Of a stretch of 44,972 bases of DNA, positions 24,679-33,215 are shown piece after piece. The stretch is from Roseovarius sp. GTDB lineage: Bacteria; Pseudomonadota; Alphaproteobacteria; Rhodobacterales; Rhodobacteraceae. A program made the translations under genes and the position numbers. Under the pieces are notes generated by a model, which saw nothing but the letters and a program-made list of their open reading frames with translations, did no database searches and was not told the DNA's origin. Positions within the stretch are counted from its first letter, which is position 1. Each line of letters begins with the position of its first letter. Where the stretch lies: NCBI GenBank assembly GCA_023260815.1, contig JALQUE010000184.1:1-44972 (forward strand), in the 5' to 3' direction.

Positions 24679-26490
24679 ATGGCGCGAGACGATGTGCTGG
24701 CCGGCCAAATCCTGCTCAGTGTCCGTGACCTGACGGTCCAGGCCGAGGAGGACGGCAAAAGCCGCACCATACTCGACAGGATCAGCTTCGACCTTAACCC
24801 GAGCCAGATCCTTTCGGTAATTGGTGAAAGCGGATCGGGTAAGACCGTTCTGGCGCGCACCCTTGCTAGCTGGCTGTCAGTGCCCTTACGGGTGACAGGT
24901 GGGGCCATTCACTTCCGAGGCGAAGACTTGATCTCTAATCCGAAATTCGCCAAGAGTTTGTCGGGGCGCGAGATTGCCTATATCGGCGGCAATCCCGCCG
25001 GGGCGCTGGACCCGACGATGACTGTGGGCGCGCAGCTTGTGGAGAAGCTGCGCGCAGTCCGGCCCGATATTTCCAAGAGTGACGCGCGTGACAAGGCGAT
25101 AGCCTTGCTGAAAGCGGTAAAGATACCGGCGGCGGAACGGCGATTTTATGAATACCCGTTTCAGTATTCCGGCGGCATGATGCAGCGCGCGATGATCGTG
25201 GATGCGCTCATCTCGGACCCGGCACTATTAATCGCGGACAACATCACTCAGCCGCTCGACGTGACCGTGGCCGCACAAATCCTTAAGCTACTGCGCGAGC
25301 TGAACTCTGAATTCTCCACGGCGATCCTGTTCATCTGCTCATCACTCCCCGTCGCCTGCGATGCGGCGGATGAGGTTATGGTGTTGCATGACGGGCGGGT
25401 AGTGGAGCGGCAGGTTCCTGCCGCCTTGGTCGACGCGCCCCAGCATTCCTATACAAAGGGTCTCATCAAAGAGCTTCCGACGCTGTGGGCGGAAGGCAAG
25501 GATGAAAGCGGTACTGTTAAACCTGATGTAGGGCAGCCTATCATGTCGGTGCACGGTGTCGCCAAGCATTATGAGACGCACGGAAAAAGCGGATGGGCGC
25601 TTGTCCAGGCAGTGCGTAATGTTCAATTCGACGTGTTTCGCGGCGACAATTTCGGGATCGTAGGGGAGTCCGGCTGTGGAAAATCCTCGCTCATGCGCTT
25701 GCTGACGGGCCTGGAGAGGCCTGATGCGGGCACTATCCTGTTTCAGGGAGAGAATGTGGGCGAGGCAAGTCCCAAGCGGCTCAGACAGTTGCGCCGCAAG
25801 TTCCAACTGGTATTGCAAGATCCCTATGGATCTCTGCCGCCACAATCCTCCATCGGGTCGATCCTTGAGGAGCCATTGATTATTCACAAGATTGGCTCAC
25901 GCGCCGAGCGGCGCGACAAGGCGCGCGCAATTATGGCCGAGGTCGGGTTGCCTGATAATTTTTATGACCGCCTGCCCACCGGCCTGTCGGCAGGGCAACG
26001 CCAGCGGCTCAACGTGGGCAGGGCGATGATCTTGGAGCCTGAATTGTTGATCATGGATGAAACCCTGTCAGCGTTGGACCAGACGGAGCAGGGCAAACTG
26101 CTGGAACTTTTCCAGAGACTTCAGGAAGAGCACGGATTCACCTACATCTTTATCTCACACGATCTGACGATGGTGCGGCAGGTATGTTCGCGCATAGCCG
26201 TCATGTATCTGGGAGAGACAGTCGAGGTTGCCTCGAACGAGCGACTGTTCTTCGATCCGGGCCATCCTTACAGCCGCGCGCTTCTGTCTGCTGCGCCGAC
26301 GCTGGAAAAGCGGCGCTACAGCCCCGAAAAATGCCTTCTGGAAGGCGAGCCGCCTAGCCCAATCGACCTGCCTCCGGGATGTGCCTTCGCCAACAGATGC
26401 CCTCATGCCTTCGACCGATGCATGGCCGAGACCCCTAAGCTTCTGTCGCGCGGCGATCATGCGTTGGCGGCATGTTTCCTAAACGAATGA
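24679..26490 (+). CDS. ABC transporter ATPase, fused DppD-DppF type with a degenerate first half
   Basis: The start is the ATG at 24679 after GGAGGA. Two nucleotide-binding domains lie in one 603-residue chain, followed by an oligopeptide-type C-terminal Cys region (CAFANRCPHAFDRC). The second half is standard: GESGCGKS (Walker A), LSAGQRQR (signature, Ala for Gly), LLIMDETLSALD with the catalytic Glu, and FISHDL with the His switch. The first half has GESGSGKT and YSGGMMQR, but the Walker B end reads LLIADNITQPLDV (Asn in place of Glu), the His switch reads FICSSLPVACDA (no His), and the Q-loop reads IGGNPAGALDP (no Gln). One of the two ATP sites is therefore probably inactive or slow. Most Dpp/Opp pairs keep both. 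Confidence 0.9.
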   Translation: MARDDVLAGQILLSVRDLTVQAEEDGKSRTILDRISFDLNPSQILSVIGESGSGKTVLARTLASWLSVPLRVTGGAIHFRGEDLISNPKFAKSLSGREIAYIGGNPAGALDPTMTVGAQLVEKLRAVRPDISKSDARDKAIALLKAVKIPAAERRFYEYPFQYSGGMMQRAMIVDALISDPALLIADNITQPLDVTVAAQILKLLRELNSEFSTAILFICSSLPVACDAADEVMVLHDGRVVERQVPAALVDAPQHSYTKGLIKELPTLWAEGKDESGTVKPDVGQPIMSVHGVAKHYETHGKSGWALVQAVRNVQFDVFRGDNFGIVGESGCGKSSLMRLLTGLERPDAGTILFQGENVGEASPKRLRQLRRKFQLVLQDPYGSLPPQSSIGSILEEPLIIHKIGSRAERRDKARAIMAEVGLPDNFYDRLPTGLSAGQRQRLNVGRAMILEPELLIMDETLSALDQTEQGKLLELFQRLQEEHGFTYIFISHDLTMVRQVCSRIAVMYLGETVEVASNERLFFDPGHPYSRALLSAAPTLEKRRYSPEKCLLEGEPPSPIDLPPGCAFANRCPHAFDRCMAETPKLLSRGDHALAACFLNE

Positions 26491-26515
26491 CGCGACAGAC
26501 GGAAGGGGATTCCCC

Positions 26516-27799
26516 ATGAGAGAACCAAACGTGTCCCTGCGGATTGATGCGGAGCTTTTCGCCACGCTCATGGAAAAGGTCTCAGAGTTTGGAGATACCG
26601 GCGATGGTGGCGTGAACCGCCCTGTTCTTACTGATGCGCACAAAGCGGCGCGCGACTGGCTTTGTGCCGTATTTCGCAGCCGTGGATATGAAGTGCTGAT
26701 TGACGACATAGGAAACCTGTTTGGGCAGATGGATCTGGCCGGCCCGGGAGCGCCACTTGTGATGCTGGGATCGCATCTTGATAGTCAGCCCTTTGGCGGA
26801 CGGTTCGATGGGGCTTACGGCGTGATTGTGGCACTGGCCGCTGTGGAAAGCTGGCGCGCCACTGCAGAGGAGGCGGGAATTGCACCTTCGTGCAATTTTG
26901 TAATCGCCGATTGGATGAACGAAGAGGGAGCGCGATTTCAGCCATCGCTTCTGGGCTCTTCGGTTTATGCAGGCACAGTCGCGCGCGACTTTGCCTTGGC
27001 GCGGACTGACATGTCCGGCGCAACGGTAGAGGCCGAGTTGATGCGCACCGGATATAAGGGATCAGATGCTGCACCAAAGCCTACTTGCTTCATCGAGTTT
27101 CACATCGAGGGCGATGACAAGATGGAGAAATCGGGGGCTAAAATCGCGCCATTCGTGCGCCATTGGGGGGCATCCAAGGTGCGAATCGAGGTTACTGGCG
27201 AGCAGAACCACACCGGTCCGACCCCGATGCAGGACCGCCATGATGCCGTATTGGGTGCAGCCTATATTATTGCAAAGGTCAAGGAAATCGCCGACGCGGC
27301 GGCAGATACGCTCTATACTTCGGTCGCTAGGTTAGATGTCTCTCCCAACTCTCCCAACATTGTTCCGGGCAAGGCTGTGCTATTTGCTGAGTTGCGCGCA
27401 CCCGAGCCTGTTATGCTGGAATGGGCAGAGGCCGAATTGCGCGCCGCCTTGCCTGGGCTGGCAGCACGTGCCGCTGTCAAGGCCGAGATTATTGAGGTCG
27501 AACGACGCCCAGCCGGACGGTTCGACGCTGGGCTGGTTGCTTTGTGTGAGCAAGTAGCGGACTTTCTTGGATTAAAGCGAATGCAGCTTGATACCATCGC
27601 GGGCCATGATGGTGTGGCCTTGAACGGGATTATGCCATCGATTGTTGTGGCGGTGCCGTCAGTCAACGGTGTGATCCACCGCAATGATGAGTTTACATCC
27701 GAAGAGGATTTGGTCGCGGGCGGAAACGTCCTGCTGCAGATGATCGAACGGATTGACGCAGCTGGCGGCGACCTTGCGAAAGCAGGAGGAACAAAATGA
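26516..27799 (+). CDS. M20-family amidase, N-carbamoyl-L-amino-acid-hydrolase type
   Basis: The 427-residue protein has the metal-binding and active-site motifs of the carbamoylase/ureidoglycolase branch: GSHLDSQPFGGRFDGAYGV (His and Asp ligands), NEEGARFQPSLLGS (Glu base and ligand), FHIEGDDKMEKSG, GEQNHTGPTPM, and HRNDEFTSEEDL near the end. Family members hydrolyse carbamoyl, ureido, formyl or other amide bonds using two metal ions. It would cut an amide bond in the imported compound. It starts 25 bases after the ATPase and overlaps the first kinase gene by four bases (ATGA). Confidence 0.87.
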   Translation: MREPNVSLRIDAELFATLMEKVSEFGDTGDGGVNRPVLTDAHKAARDWLCAVFRSRGYEVLIDDIGNLFGQMDLAGPGAPLVMLGSHLDSQPFGGRFDGAYGVIVALAAVESWRATAEEAGIAPSCNFVIADWMNEEGARFQPSLLGSSVYAGTVARDFALARTDMSGATVEAELMRTGYKGSDAAPKPTCFIEFHIEGDDKMEKSGAKIAPFVRHWGASKVRIEVTGEQNHTGPTPMQDRHDAVLGAAYIIAKVKEIADAAADTLYTSVARLDVSPNSPNIVPGKAVLFAELRAPEPVMLEWAEAELRAALPGLAARAAVKAEIIEVERRPAGRFDAGLVALCEQVADFLGLKRMQLDTIAGHDGVALNGIMPSIVVAVPSVNGVIHRNDEFTSEEDLVAGGNVLLQMIERIDAAGGDLAKAGGTK

Positions 27800-28725
27800 C
27801 CCAACTGGTGGACGACACGATGATGGCTGAGACCGTTGTGGCTGCTGGGTTCAGCATGGACGGGGCAAAGCCTGGGCCTGCGTCACTCGCGTCTCCGAGC
27901 TACAAAGCTGTGGAGAGCCGTTCGGTCTTTGCAGGGGGCGCGTTCGTCAAACGCATGCATCCAGAAATGATGCCAGGCTTCGATCTGGAAGCCGCGATGG
28001 CGCTTGCCTTACAAGCGGGGCAGGTGGGTGTCGGCCCCGAAGTTATTTGGTATGATGCCACAATCGGGGCCGTCGCGATGACGGACCTTTCGTCCGAGTG
28101 GCGCACCGCGAACCAAGCGAGCCTGCAGGATCCGGCAGTCGTGACCGCGGCGATGAGCGCGCTCAAAACCTTGCATGGAACGCAGGCCTTGGTGAGCCGC
28201 TTTGACCCCTTCGCGCAGATAGATGATTTGATCAAAAGTCTGGGGCGTGAAGCTGGCGCGCTACCCGACGATATCGTTTGGCTCCGGCGTTTGATCGCCC
28301 AGCTTGAGCCGATGATGGAGAAGGGTATGCTGGCCCCGTGCCGTAATGATGGCTCGTCCTCGAACCTTATGATCGGCCCAAACGGTGCCGTGCTGCTTGT
28401 TGATTATGACCGGGCGGGGATGAACGATCCTCTTTACGATGTGGGCTGCCTGCTGGCGGAAATCACGATTCACGAGCGGGACATGCAGCCCGGGTATGTG
28501 GCCTATGCCGGCCAATTTGACGAAGCGGGTTTCGCCCGCGCCCGGCTTTGGTCCTTCGTTGATGATCTACTGCATGCGCTTTGGTCCCGCCTAAAATCGA
28601 AAAACTCTCAACGGGGTGCAGTCGAATGGCTGAAATACGGTGAGTGGCGGCTTATCCGGGTTCGCATGGCCCTGATGCACCCGCAATTCGAAGAGAAAAT
28701 TAGACTAAGCGGGTTGGCATCATGA
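27796..28725 (+). CDS. Choline/ethanolamine kinase-like phosphotransferase, first of two
   Basis: A 309-residue protein of the aminoglycoside phosphotransferase/choline kinase fold. The catalytic loop reads CRNDGSSSNLM (the Asp base and following Asn), and the metal-binding loop reads VLLVDYDRAGMNDPLYDVGCLLAE, close to choline kinase's D-W-E-Y-A-G-M-N-x-x-x-Y-D. The ATP-contact Lys may be in FVKRMHP. The Gly-rich loop is weak. It phosphorylates a small alcohol or amino alcohol, likely the product of the amidase. It overlaps both neighbours by four bases, so the three genes are co-translated. Confidence 0.8.
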   Translation: MTQLVDDTMMAETVVAAGFSMDGAKPGPASLASPSYKAVESRSVFAGGAFVKRMHPEMMPGFDLEAAMALALQAGQVGVGPEVIWYDATIGAVAMTDLSSEWRTANQASLQDPAVVTAAMSALKTLHGTQALVSRFDPFAQIDDLIKSLGREAGALPDDIVWLRRLIAQLEPMMEKGMLAPCRNDGSSSNLMIGPNGAVLLVDYDRAGMNDPLYDVGCLLAEITIHERDMQPGYVAYAGQFDEAGFARARLWSFVDDLLHALWSRLKSKNSQRGAVEWLKYGEWRLIRVRMALMHPQFEEKIRLSGLAS

Positions 28726-29666
28726 CAATGAAACCTTTGGGAAGCGCCACGACATCCGTGGAAGAAACGATTGAAAAGGCGATCAGTACCGCACCGCTTT
28801 TCCGGAACAGCAGTGATTTGGTCTACGGCCCGGTTTCTGGTGGTATTTCCAACGAAAACTGGCGCGTCAAGGAACGCACGGGTGCGGGCGACTGGTTTGT
28901 CAAAATCCCCGGTATCGGTACTGAGATGTTCGTTGACAGAGGCGCTGCCATGGACGCCTCCAAGAAGGCCGCGTCGGTGGGGCTTGGGCCAAGAGTCTAT
29001 GACGACCTGGCGGACCAAGGCATAGAAATCAACGATTTTATCCCGGACCGGCGCCCCTCGACCAATTCGGACTTCGCAGACCGCGATATTCGTAAAGCGG
29101 CGATCGGGGTTTACAAGAAGCTGCACGCCATGCCCGCGCTGGAGCTCACGAAGACCGTTTTCGACATGATCGATGAGCATGTCGAACAGGTGCACGATCT
29201 GGGCGCACCGGTTTACAAGGATATGCAATGGGTGATGTTGAACGTAGAGATGGCGCGCGAAGCAATCCACGCCTCGGGCCTCGATTTGGTGCCGGGTTTC
29301 AATGACCCTATGCCGGGTAACTTCATGATCGGCGCCGATGGATCCATCATGCTGATCGACTATGAGTATGCTTCCATGAACGATCGGTGCTACGATCTGG
29401 GTATCTGGTTTGGTGAGATGTTCTTTACACCCACACAGGAAAAAGAGCTGATCGAGGATTATTTCGGCTCCGTGCCTCAGGACATTCTCTCACGTATCAC
29501 CGTGCACAAGGCGCTCGCTGATGTGAAATGGGCGCTTTGGTCTATGGTGCAACTAAAGGTTTCACGCCTCGATTTCGATTTTCACAAATACGGAATGTGG
29601 AAATTGATGCGGTTTCACCAGATATCCGGCCATTCCGAATGGCGCACCCATCTGAGGAGCCTGTAG
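28722..29666 (+). CDS. Choline/ethanolamine kinase-like phosphotransferase, second of two
   Basis: A 314-residue relative of the previous product. It keeps a better Gly-rich loop (GPVSGGISNENWRV), the Lys in WFVKIPG, the catalytic loop FNDPMPGNFM, and the metal loop MLIDYEYASMNDRCYDLGIWFGE. The two kinases share the fold and motifs but differ clearly in the rest, so they are not a recent duplication. They might act on two sites of one molecule, on two substrates, or as a heteromer. An internal ATG two codons later is a possible start. This is the last gene of the operon. Confidence 0.8.
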   Translation: MTMKPLGSATTSVEETIEKAISTAPLFRNSSDLVYGPVSGGISNENWRVKERTGAGDWFVKIPGIGTEMFVDRGAAMDASKKAASVGLGPRVYDDLADQGIEINDFIPDRRPSTNSDFADRDIRKAAIGVYKKLHAMPALELTKTVFDMIDEHVEQVHDLGAPVYKDMQWVMLNVEMAREAIHASGLDLVPGFNDPMPGNFMIGADGSIMLIDYEYASMNDRCYDLGIWFGEMFFTPTQEKELIEDYFGSVPQDILSRITVHKALADVKWALWSMVQLKVSRLDFDFHKYGMWKLMRFHQISGHSEWRTHLRSL

Positions 29667-30017
29667 CGCAGATAGGTTCGAGGCTGACTGAACCCGGCGA
29701 GCGTGTAAGTCATAGCGGGCCAGAATACCCTCAACGTTCATGGTGCGGCAGGATACGGGCTGGGCAGGTTGTCTTCACCTTGTGAAAGCGCCAGCGCTGG
29801 AAGTGGGTTGGGCAACTCTAGTAAGACGTGACCCCAAAGAGCCTCAAGCCCTAGTCTGAAACAGCAAAAAACTATGGCGCCGCTAGCGACTATCCCGCCT
29901 GGTCCATGCGCGACCTGTTTGCCACGCACTTAATTTTCAGGGCAGTCAAATCAGCTGGAGCGATCCGAAAACAACTGCATAATCGGACGAACTTTGCTGA
30001 GCGAATGCCGATCGCTT
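29667..30017. other. Intergenic region after the kinase operon
   Basis: About 350 bases with no supported gene. CCAGCGCTGG at 29791-29800 is a ten-base palindrome. GGTTC and GAACC near 29672 could pair but have no T run. The end of the region merges with the truncated 3' side of the IS6-type transposase remnant. Confidence 0.45.
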
Positions 30018-30477
30018 CTTTCAAAAGTGGTCTTCTATAGTTTCGCGAAGACTGACGATGGTGAGCGGCCGATAGAGACGCACCGTCTCCTGTGCCTGAC
30101 GCAGGAAAGTTCTTGCGGCCTTGGTGTCGCGCCGTGCTGTGAGGCGAGACTCGATCAACTGCCCGTATTGATCGACCGCACGCAAGAGACAGCACCAGCG
30201 GCCGTTTACCCAGATGTAGGTCTCATCCGTATGCCAAGTCAGGCCGTGGCAGGACCGGTGACTGCTCAGGGCGCGCTTTCGGACCTTGAGGCTGAACTTG
30301 CGCACCCAGCGATTGAAAGAAGCCGCATCCACCGAGATAACCGCGCTCGGCAAGCATGTCGTGAACATCGCGATAGGATAGTGGGTAGCGGCAGTACCAG
30401 GGGACCACCAGCAAGATCACACCCTTTGGAAACCGATGGCCTAGGAACAGATCACGACGCGCCATTATACCCCCCCT
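30018..30477 (-). pseudogene. IS6-family transposase pseudogene
   Basis: Two minus-strand frames together encode an IS6-type transposase start and middle. The first holds MARRDLFLGHRFPKGVILL and WYCRYPLSYRDVHDMLAERG. After an apparent one-base insertion near 30339 the second continues as ISVDAASFNRWVRKF, then WHTDETYIWVNGRWCCLLRAVDQYG (first catalytic Asp of DDE) and TKAARTFLRQA. The C-terminal third with the remaining catalytic residues is missing after about 30018. A GGGACTGTTGCATTT end at 30675-30661 matches the IS6-family terminal repeat. The element is inactive. Confidence 0.78.
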
Positions 30478-30660
30478 CCACGGCCTCATGCCAACATCTC
30501 ATGTGCGCGCCTGGCCGCCAATGCAACAATCTCAGAATAAGCCCGATGGCAGATGAAGCTCGCAATGAAGGGCAAAAATTTTCACCAAACGCGCCGCGTC
30601 TCAGATTTAAGGGCAACGCGACAATCATGACTTAGATATTCGTTTGGGAGTGGATAAAAC

Positions 30661-30675
30661 AAATGCAACAGTCCC
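30661..30675 (-). repeat. IS6-type terminal inverted repeat
   Basis: Read on the minus strand, GGGACTGTTGCATTT resembles the IS6/IS26-family terminal repeat (GGxxCTGTTGCAAA). It lies about 190 bases upstream of the broken transposase start, longer than usual. A second, weaker copy of TGTTGCATT lies near 30520. No matching repeat was found on the other side. Confidence 0.5.
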
Positions 30676-30717
30676 ATGTTAACAGGTTGTTAGTTCAACA
30701 TCCCCGCTGTCGAGCCA

Positions 30718-32370
30718 TCAAGATGTTGCAAGACGGCTTTCCAGCAGTTCGCCCCGTTCTTTCAACAGAGGATAGGCTATCATCGCAAAGCTGGTGTTTA
30801 GCATCTTCAGAGCGCGCAATAGCTCTAGGTGGATTGCGCTGGTCTCAAATGTCTCCGTCAGGCCCTGGCGCAGCCGTTGCAGGTGTGCACGCTGGAGTCT
30901 TTGCTCAAGGTCGCGCACGCGTTCTTTCTGCTCGACGAGTTCTCGGGCCAGACCAACATCCTCGGACATCAGAACTGAAATTCCATGCTGGACATTGCGC
31001 AGCACCACATCATGAAAATCAGTCAGTTCACGCCAGCCGTCTGCCGAAAATTGCACATCCTCCATGTCTTTTGACCGGGCAAGATCCACTACTTTTCTGG
31101 CTACCACATCGGCGCCAGCCTCAAGGTTGACTGCGATCGATGAAAGATCGAAGGCACGGTTGCTCGTGTCTTCATCCTTGCTGCGGACTCGTGACAAATA
31201 GGTCCGGATATCGAGCGACATGCGACTGATATTGTCAAATTCGATGCGGTAGTTCTTGGCGACGCTTTCATCATAGCACTCGAAAAGTTGCAGCGCTTCG
31301 CGCAGCATGATCTCGCATCGGTGGCCGATCTCGACAAGGTCGCGTTGAGCGCAGCCAAAAGCCCGACTTGGCTGGTGCAGTACTGTATTATCGAGTGCTG
31401 AGCGCCACTCCCCAGGCGTCGCGTTGCGAGAAGGCTCGCTCACCAGTGCGGTCGCCATCCGCATTATTGGGCCGACCAAGGGAAGGCTGACCAGCAGAAG
31501 TGCAAGGTTGAAGAAGAGATGCAGGTACAAAGCCAGTTGGCCTGCATCCGCGGCATGCAGGCTGTTTGGTGCATCGAGCTGCACCAGAAGAATCAAAGTC
31601 GCTGCGGCCCCTCCGCCGCGCAGGAACAGATTGCACCAGACCACACTGCGCACCGCGCTACTGGCATTGAGTGTCAAGACGAATGCAACGATTGATCCTC
31701 CCAGATTGGCGCCAAGGACCATTGCCAATGCCGCCTCAAGCGGCAAAAGCCCTTGCGACGCCAAGGTGGCGAAGAGCAGCACGGCCGCCACACTTGAATG
31801 AACAAGCCATGCAAATAGCGCTGCGATAACGAATGCTGTTGCCATATCGTTGGCAAGATAGCGCATCACGGTATCGGCACCTGCCAGATTGGTCAGAGGC
31901 AGACTTGCGTTGCGGATCAGGTCAAGCGACATGAAAATCAGCGACAGACCGATCAGAATGCGCCCGATCTGCCGTATGCGACGGGCTGAACTACGCAGGA
32001 AAATAATCACCCCGGTCAGCAGCAGAAGCGGCGTGATGATCGCGATCCGCGAATTGAGCATCAGTGCTACCAGAGAGGAACCAAGATCAGCCCCAAGCAT
32101 GATCGAAAGGCCTGCGACGCCTCCCATGGCCCCGGTGGATACAAAACCCGCCATAAGGACTGCCACCGCCGTGGAGCTTTGCATCAGGACGGCTGTGGAC
32201 GCCCCTGACATCGCGGCGGCAAAACGGTTGGACGTGGACCGGCGCAGCCAGAGACGCAACTGCCCGCCGAATGCTCGCTCAAACCCGGTTCGCACAAGGC
32301 GCACAGCCCATATCAGCAAGGCCGCTGCCGCGGCCATGTTGATTATGAACAGGAGTGGTGTACTCGCCAT
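30718..32370 (-). CDS. Na/Pi-cotransporter II-family protein with PhoU-like C-terminal domain
   Basis: A 550-residue protein. Residues 1-310 hold eight or so membrane helices with the duplicated QSS-type motif of Na/Pi cotransporters (AAMSGASTAVLMQSSTAVAVLM, and later LFAWLVHSSVAAVLLF). Residues 340-545 form a helical PhoU-like domain (CAQRDLVEIGHRCEIMLREALQLFE and later segments). Bacterial homologues such as YjbB have been linked to phosphate export. As the last gene in the Ugp-like/phosphoesterase operon, it could remove phosphate set free by substrate breakdown. The direction of transport is inferred. Confidence 0.85.
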   Translation of the reverse strand: MASTPLLFIINMAAAAALLIWAVRLVRTGFERAFGGQLRLWLRRSTSNRFAAAMSGASTAVLMQSSTAVAVLMAGFVSTGAMGGVAGLSIMLGADLGSSLVALMLNSRIAIITPLLLLTGVIIFLRSSARRIRQIGRILIGLSLIFMSLDLIRNASLPLTNLAGADTVMRYLANDMATAFVIAALFAWLVHSSVAAVLLFATLASQGLLPLEAALAMVLGANLGGSIVAFVLTLNASSAVRSVVWCNLFLRGGGAAATLILLVQLDAPNSLHAADAGQLALYLHLFFNLALLLVSLPLVGPIMRMATALVSEPSRNATPGEWRSALDNTVLHQPSRAFGCAQRDLVEIGHRCEIMLREALQLFECYDESVAKNYRIEFDNISRMSLDIRTYLSRVRSKDEDTSNRAFDLSSIAVNLEAGADVVARKVVDLARSKDMEDVQFSADGWRELTDFHDVVLRNVQHGISVLMSEDVGLARELVEQKERVRDLEQRLQRAHLQRLRQGLTETFETSAIHLELLRALKMLNTSFAMIAYPLLKERGELLESRLATS

Positions 32371-32415
32371 TATGTCTCCAGTTGTCGGCTTCGTATGCCT
32401 TGTTTTCGGACCGTC

Positions 32416-33213
32416 TCAGAAATTGAACGGGCCAGGGCCATGATCCAGTGGCACTGCGGTCCAGACCCAGTCAGGCCCGATGTCGATCACCGCGCAGCCT
32501 GTCGGACCCGTCATGAAGCCTACGAAGGCGTCTTCGCGGCGGTCCAGCGCGAACGCACTGCAGGTCGATGGCGCAGTGACGACGGTATGCGGACCAAGCG
32601 CGCCGTGATAGATGCCATGAACATGCCCGGCAACAATCCTCACTGGCCGGTCGCATTGCTTGAGGACCCCCTCGAGGTCATTGCAATTTTCGAGGCCGAT
32701 TTCATCCATGAAGCGAATGCCTGTATACAAGGGCGGGTGATGCAGCGCCAGCAGTACAGAGCGGTTGCTTGCTTTTTCCAACGCGTTGGAGAAAAAAGAT
32801 AAGCTTTCAGGGCGAAGCCGTCCGCCGCCTTGCCCTTCGACCAGCGTATCGAGACCGATGACTGTTGTTTCTCCGATGTCCAAACTCCAGTCAATCAGGC
32901 CAGTGGGGGGCATCATCGGCAGATCGCCAAAGGCGTTCCTAAGGACGTCCCGACAATCATGGTTGCCGGGGACCACAAGCAGCGGTAGACCCAGCCTGTC
33001 GAGCTCGGACCGCGCCAGATCATAGCTTTCGGCACTGCCATCGTCGCTGATATCCCCAGTTACCAGGATGGCATCCAACGGACCGATTGCATCCAGTCGC
33101 GCGCACAGGGCATCAATCGCACGACGCAGAAGATGCGGGGTGTCGAGCCTCTTGGATGCAAGCGCGCCAGGGGCGACAACGTGCAGATCCGAGAGTTGCA
33201 GAAATCGTGCCAT
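32416..33213 (-). CDS. Metallophosphoesterase (cyclic-AMP phosphodiesterase/GpdQ-like)
   Basis: A 265-residue calcineurin-type enzyme with all five metal-binding motifs: DLHV (D9, H11), GDISDDG, GNHD, LHHPP and GHVHG. It is close to the CpdA/GpdQ group, which hydrolyses cyclic or glycerol phosphodiesters. There is no signal peptide, so it is cytoplasmic and acts after import. It begins two bases after the UgpE-like permease stop, which argues for a shared pathway with the importer. Confidence 0.87.
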   Translation of the reverse strand: MARFLQLSDLHVVAPGALASKRLDTPHLLRRAIDALCARLDAIGPLDAILVTGDISDDGSAESYDLARSELDRLGLPLLVVPGNHDCRDVLRNAFGDLPMMPPTGLIDWSLDIGETTVIGLDTLVEGQGGGRLRPESLSFFSNALEKASNRSVLLALHHPPLYTGIRFMDEIGLENCNDLEGVLKQCDRPVRIVAGHVHGIYHGALGPHTVVTAPSTCSAFALDRREDAFVGFMTGPTGCAVIDIGPDWVWTAVPLDHGPGPFNF

Positions 33214-33215
33214 TT

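Noticed and set aside
29672..29691. tRNA-like T-loop (GGTTC...GAACC)
   Set aside because: No acceptor stem, anticodon arm or CCA region is present around it.
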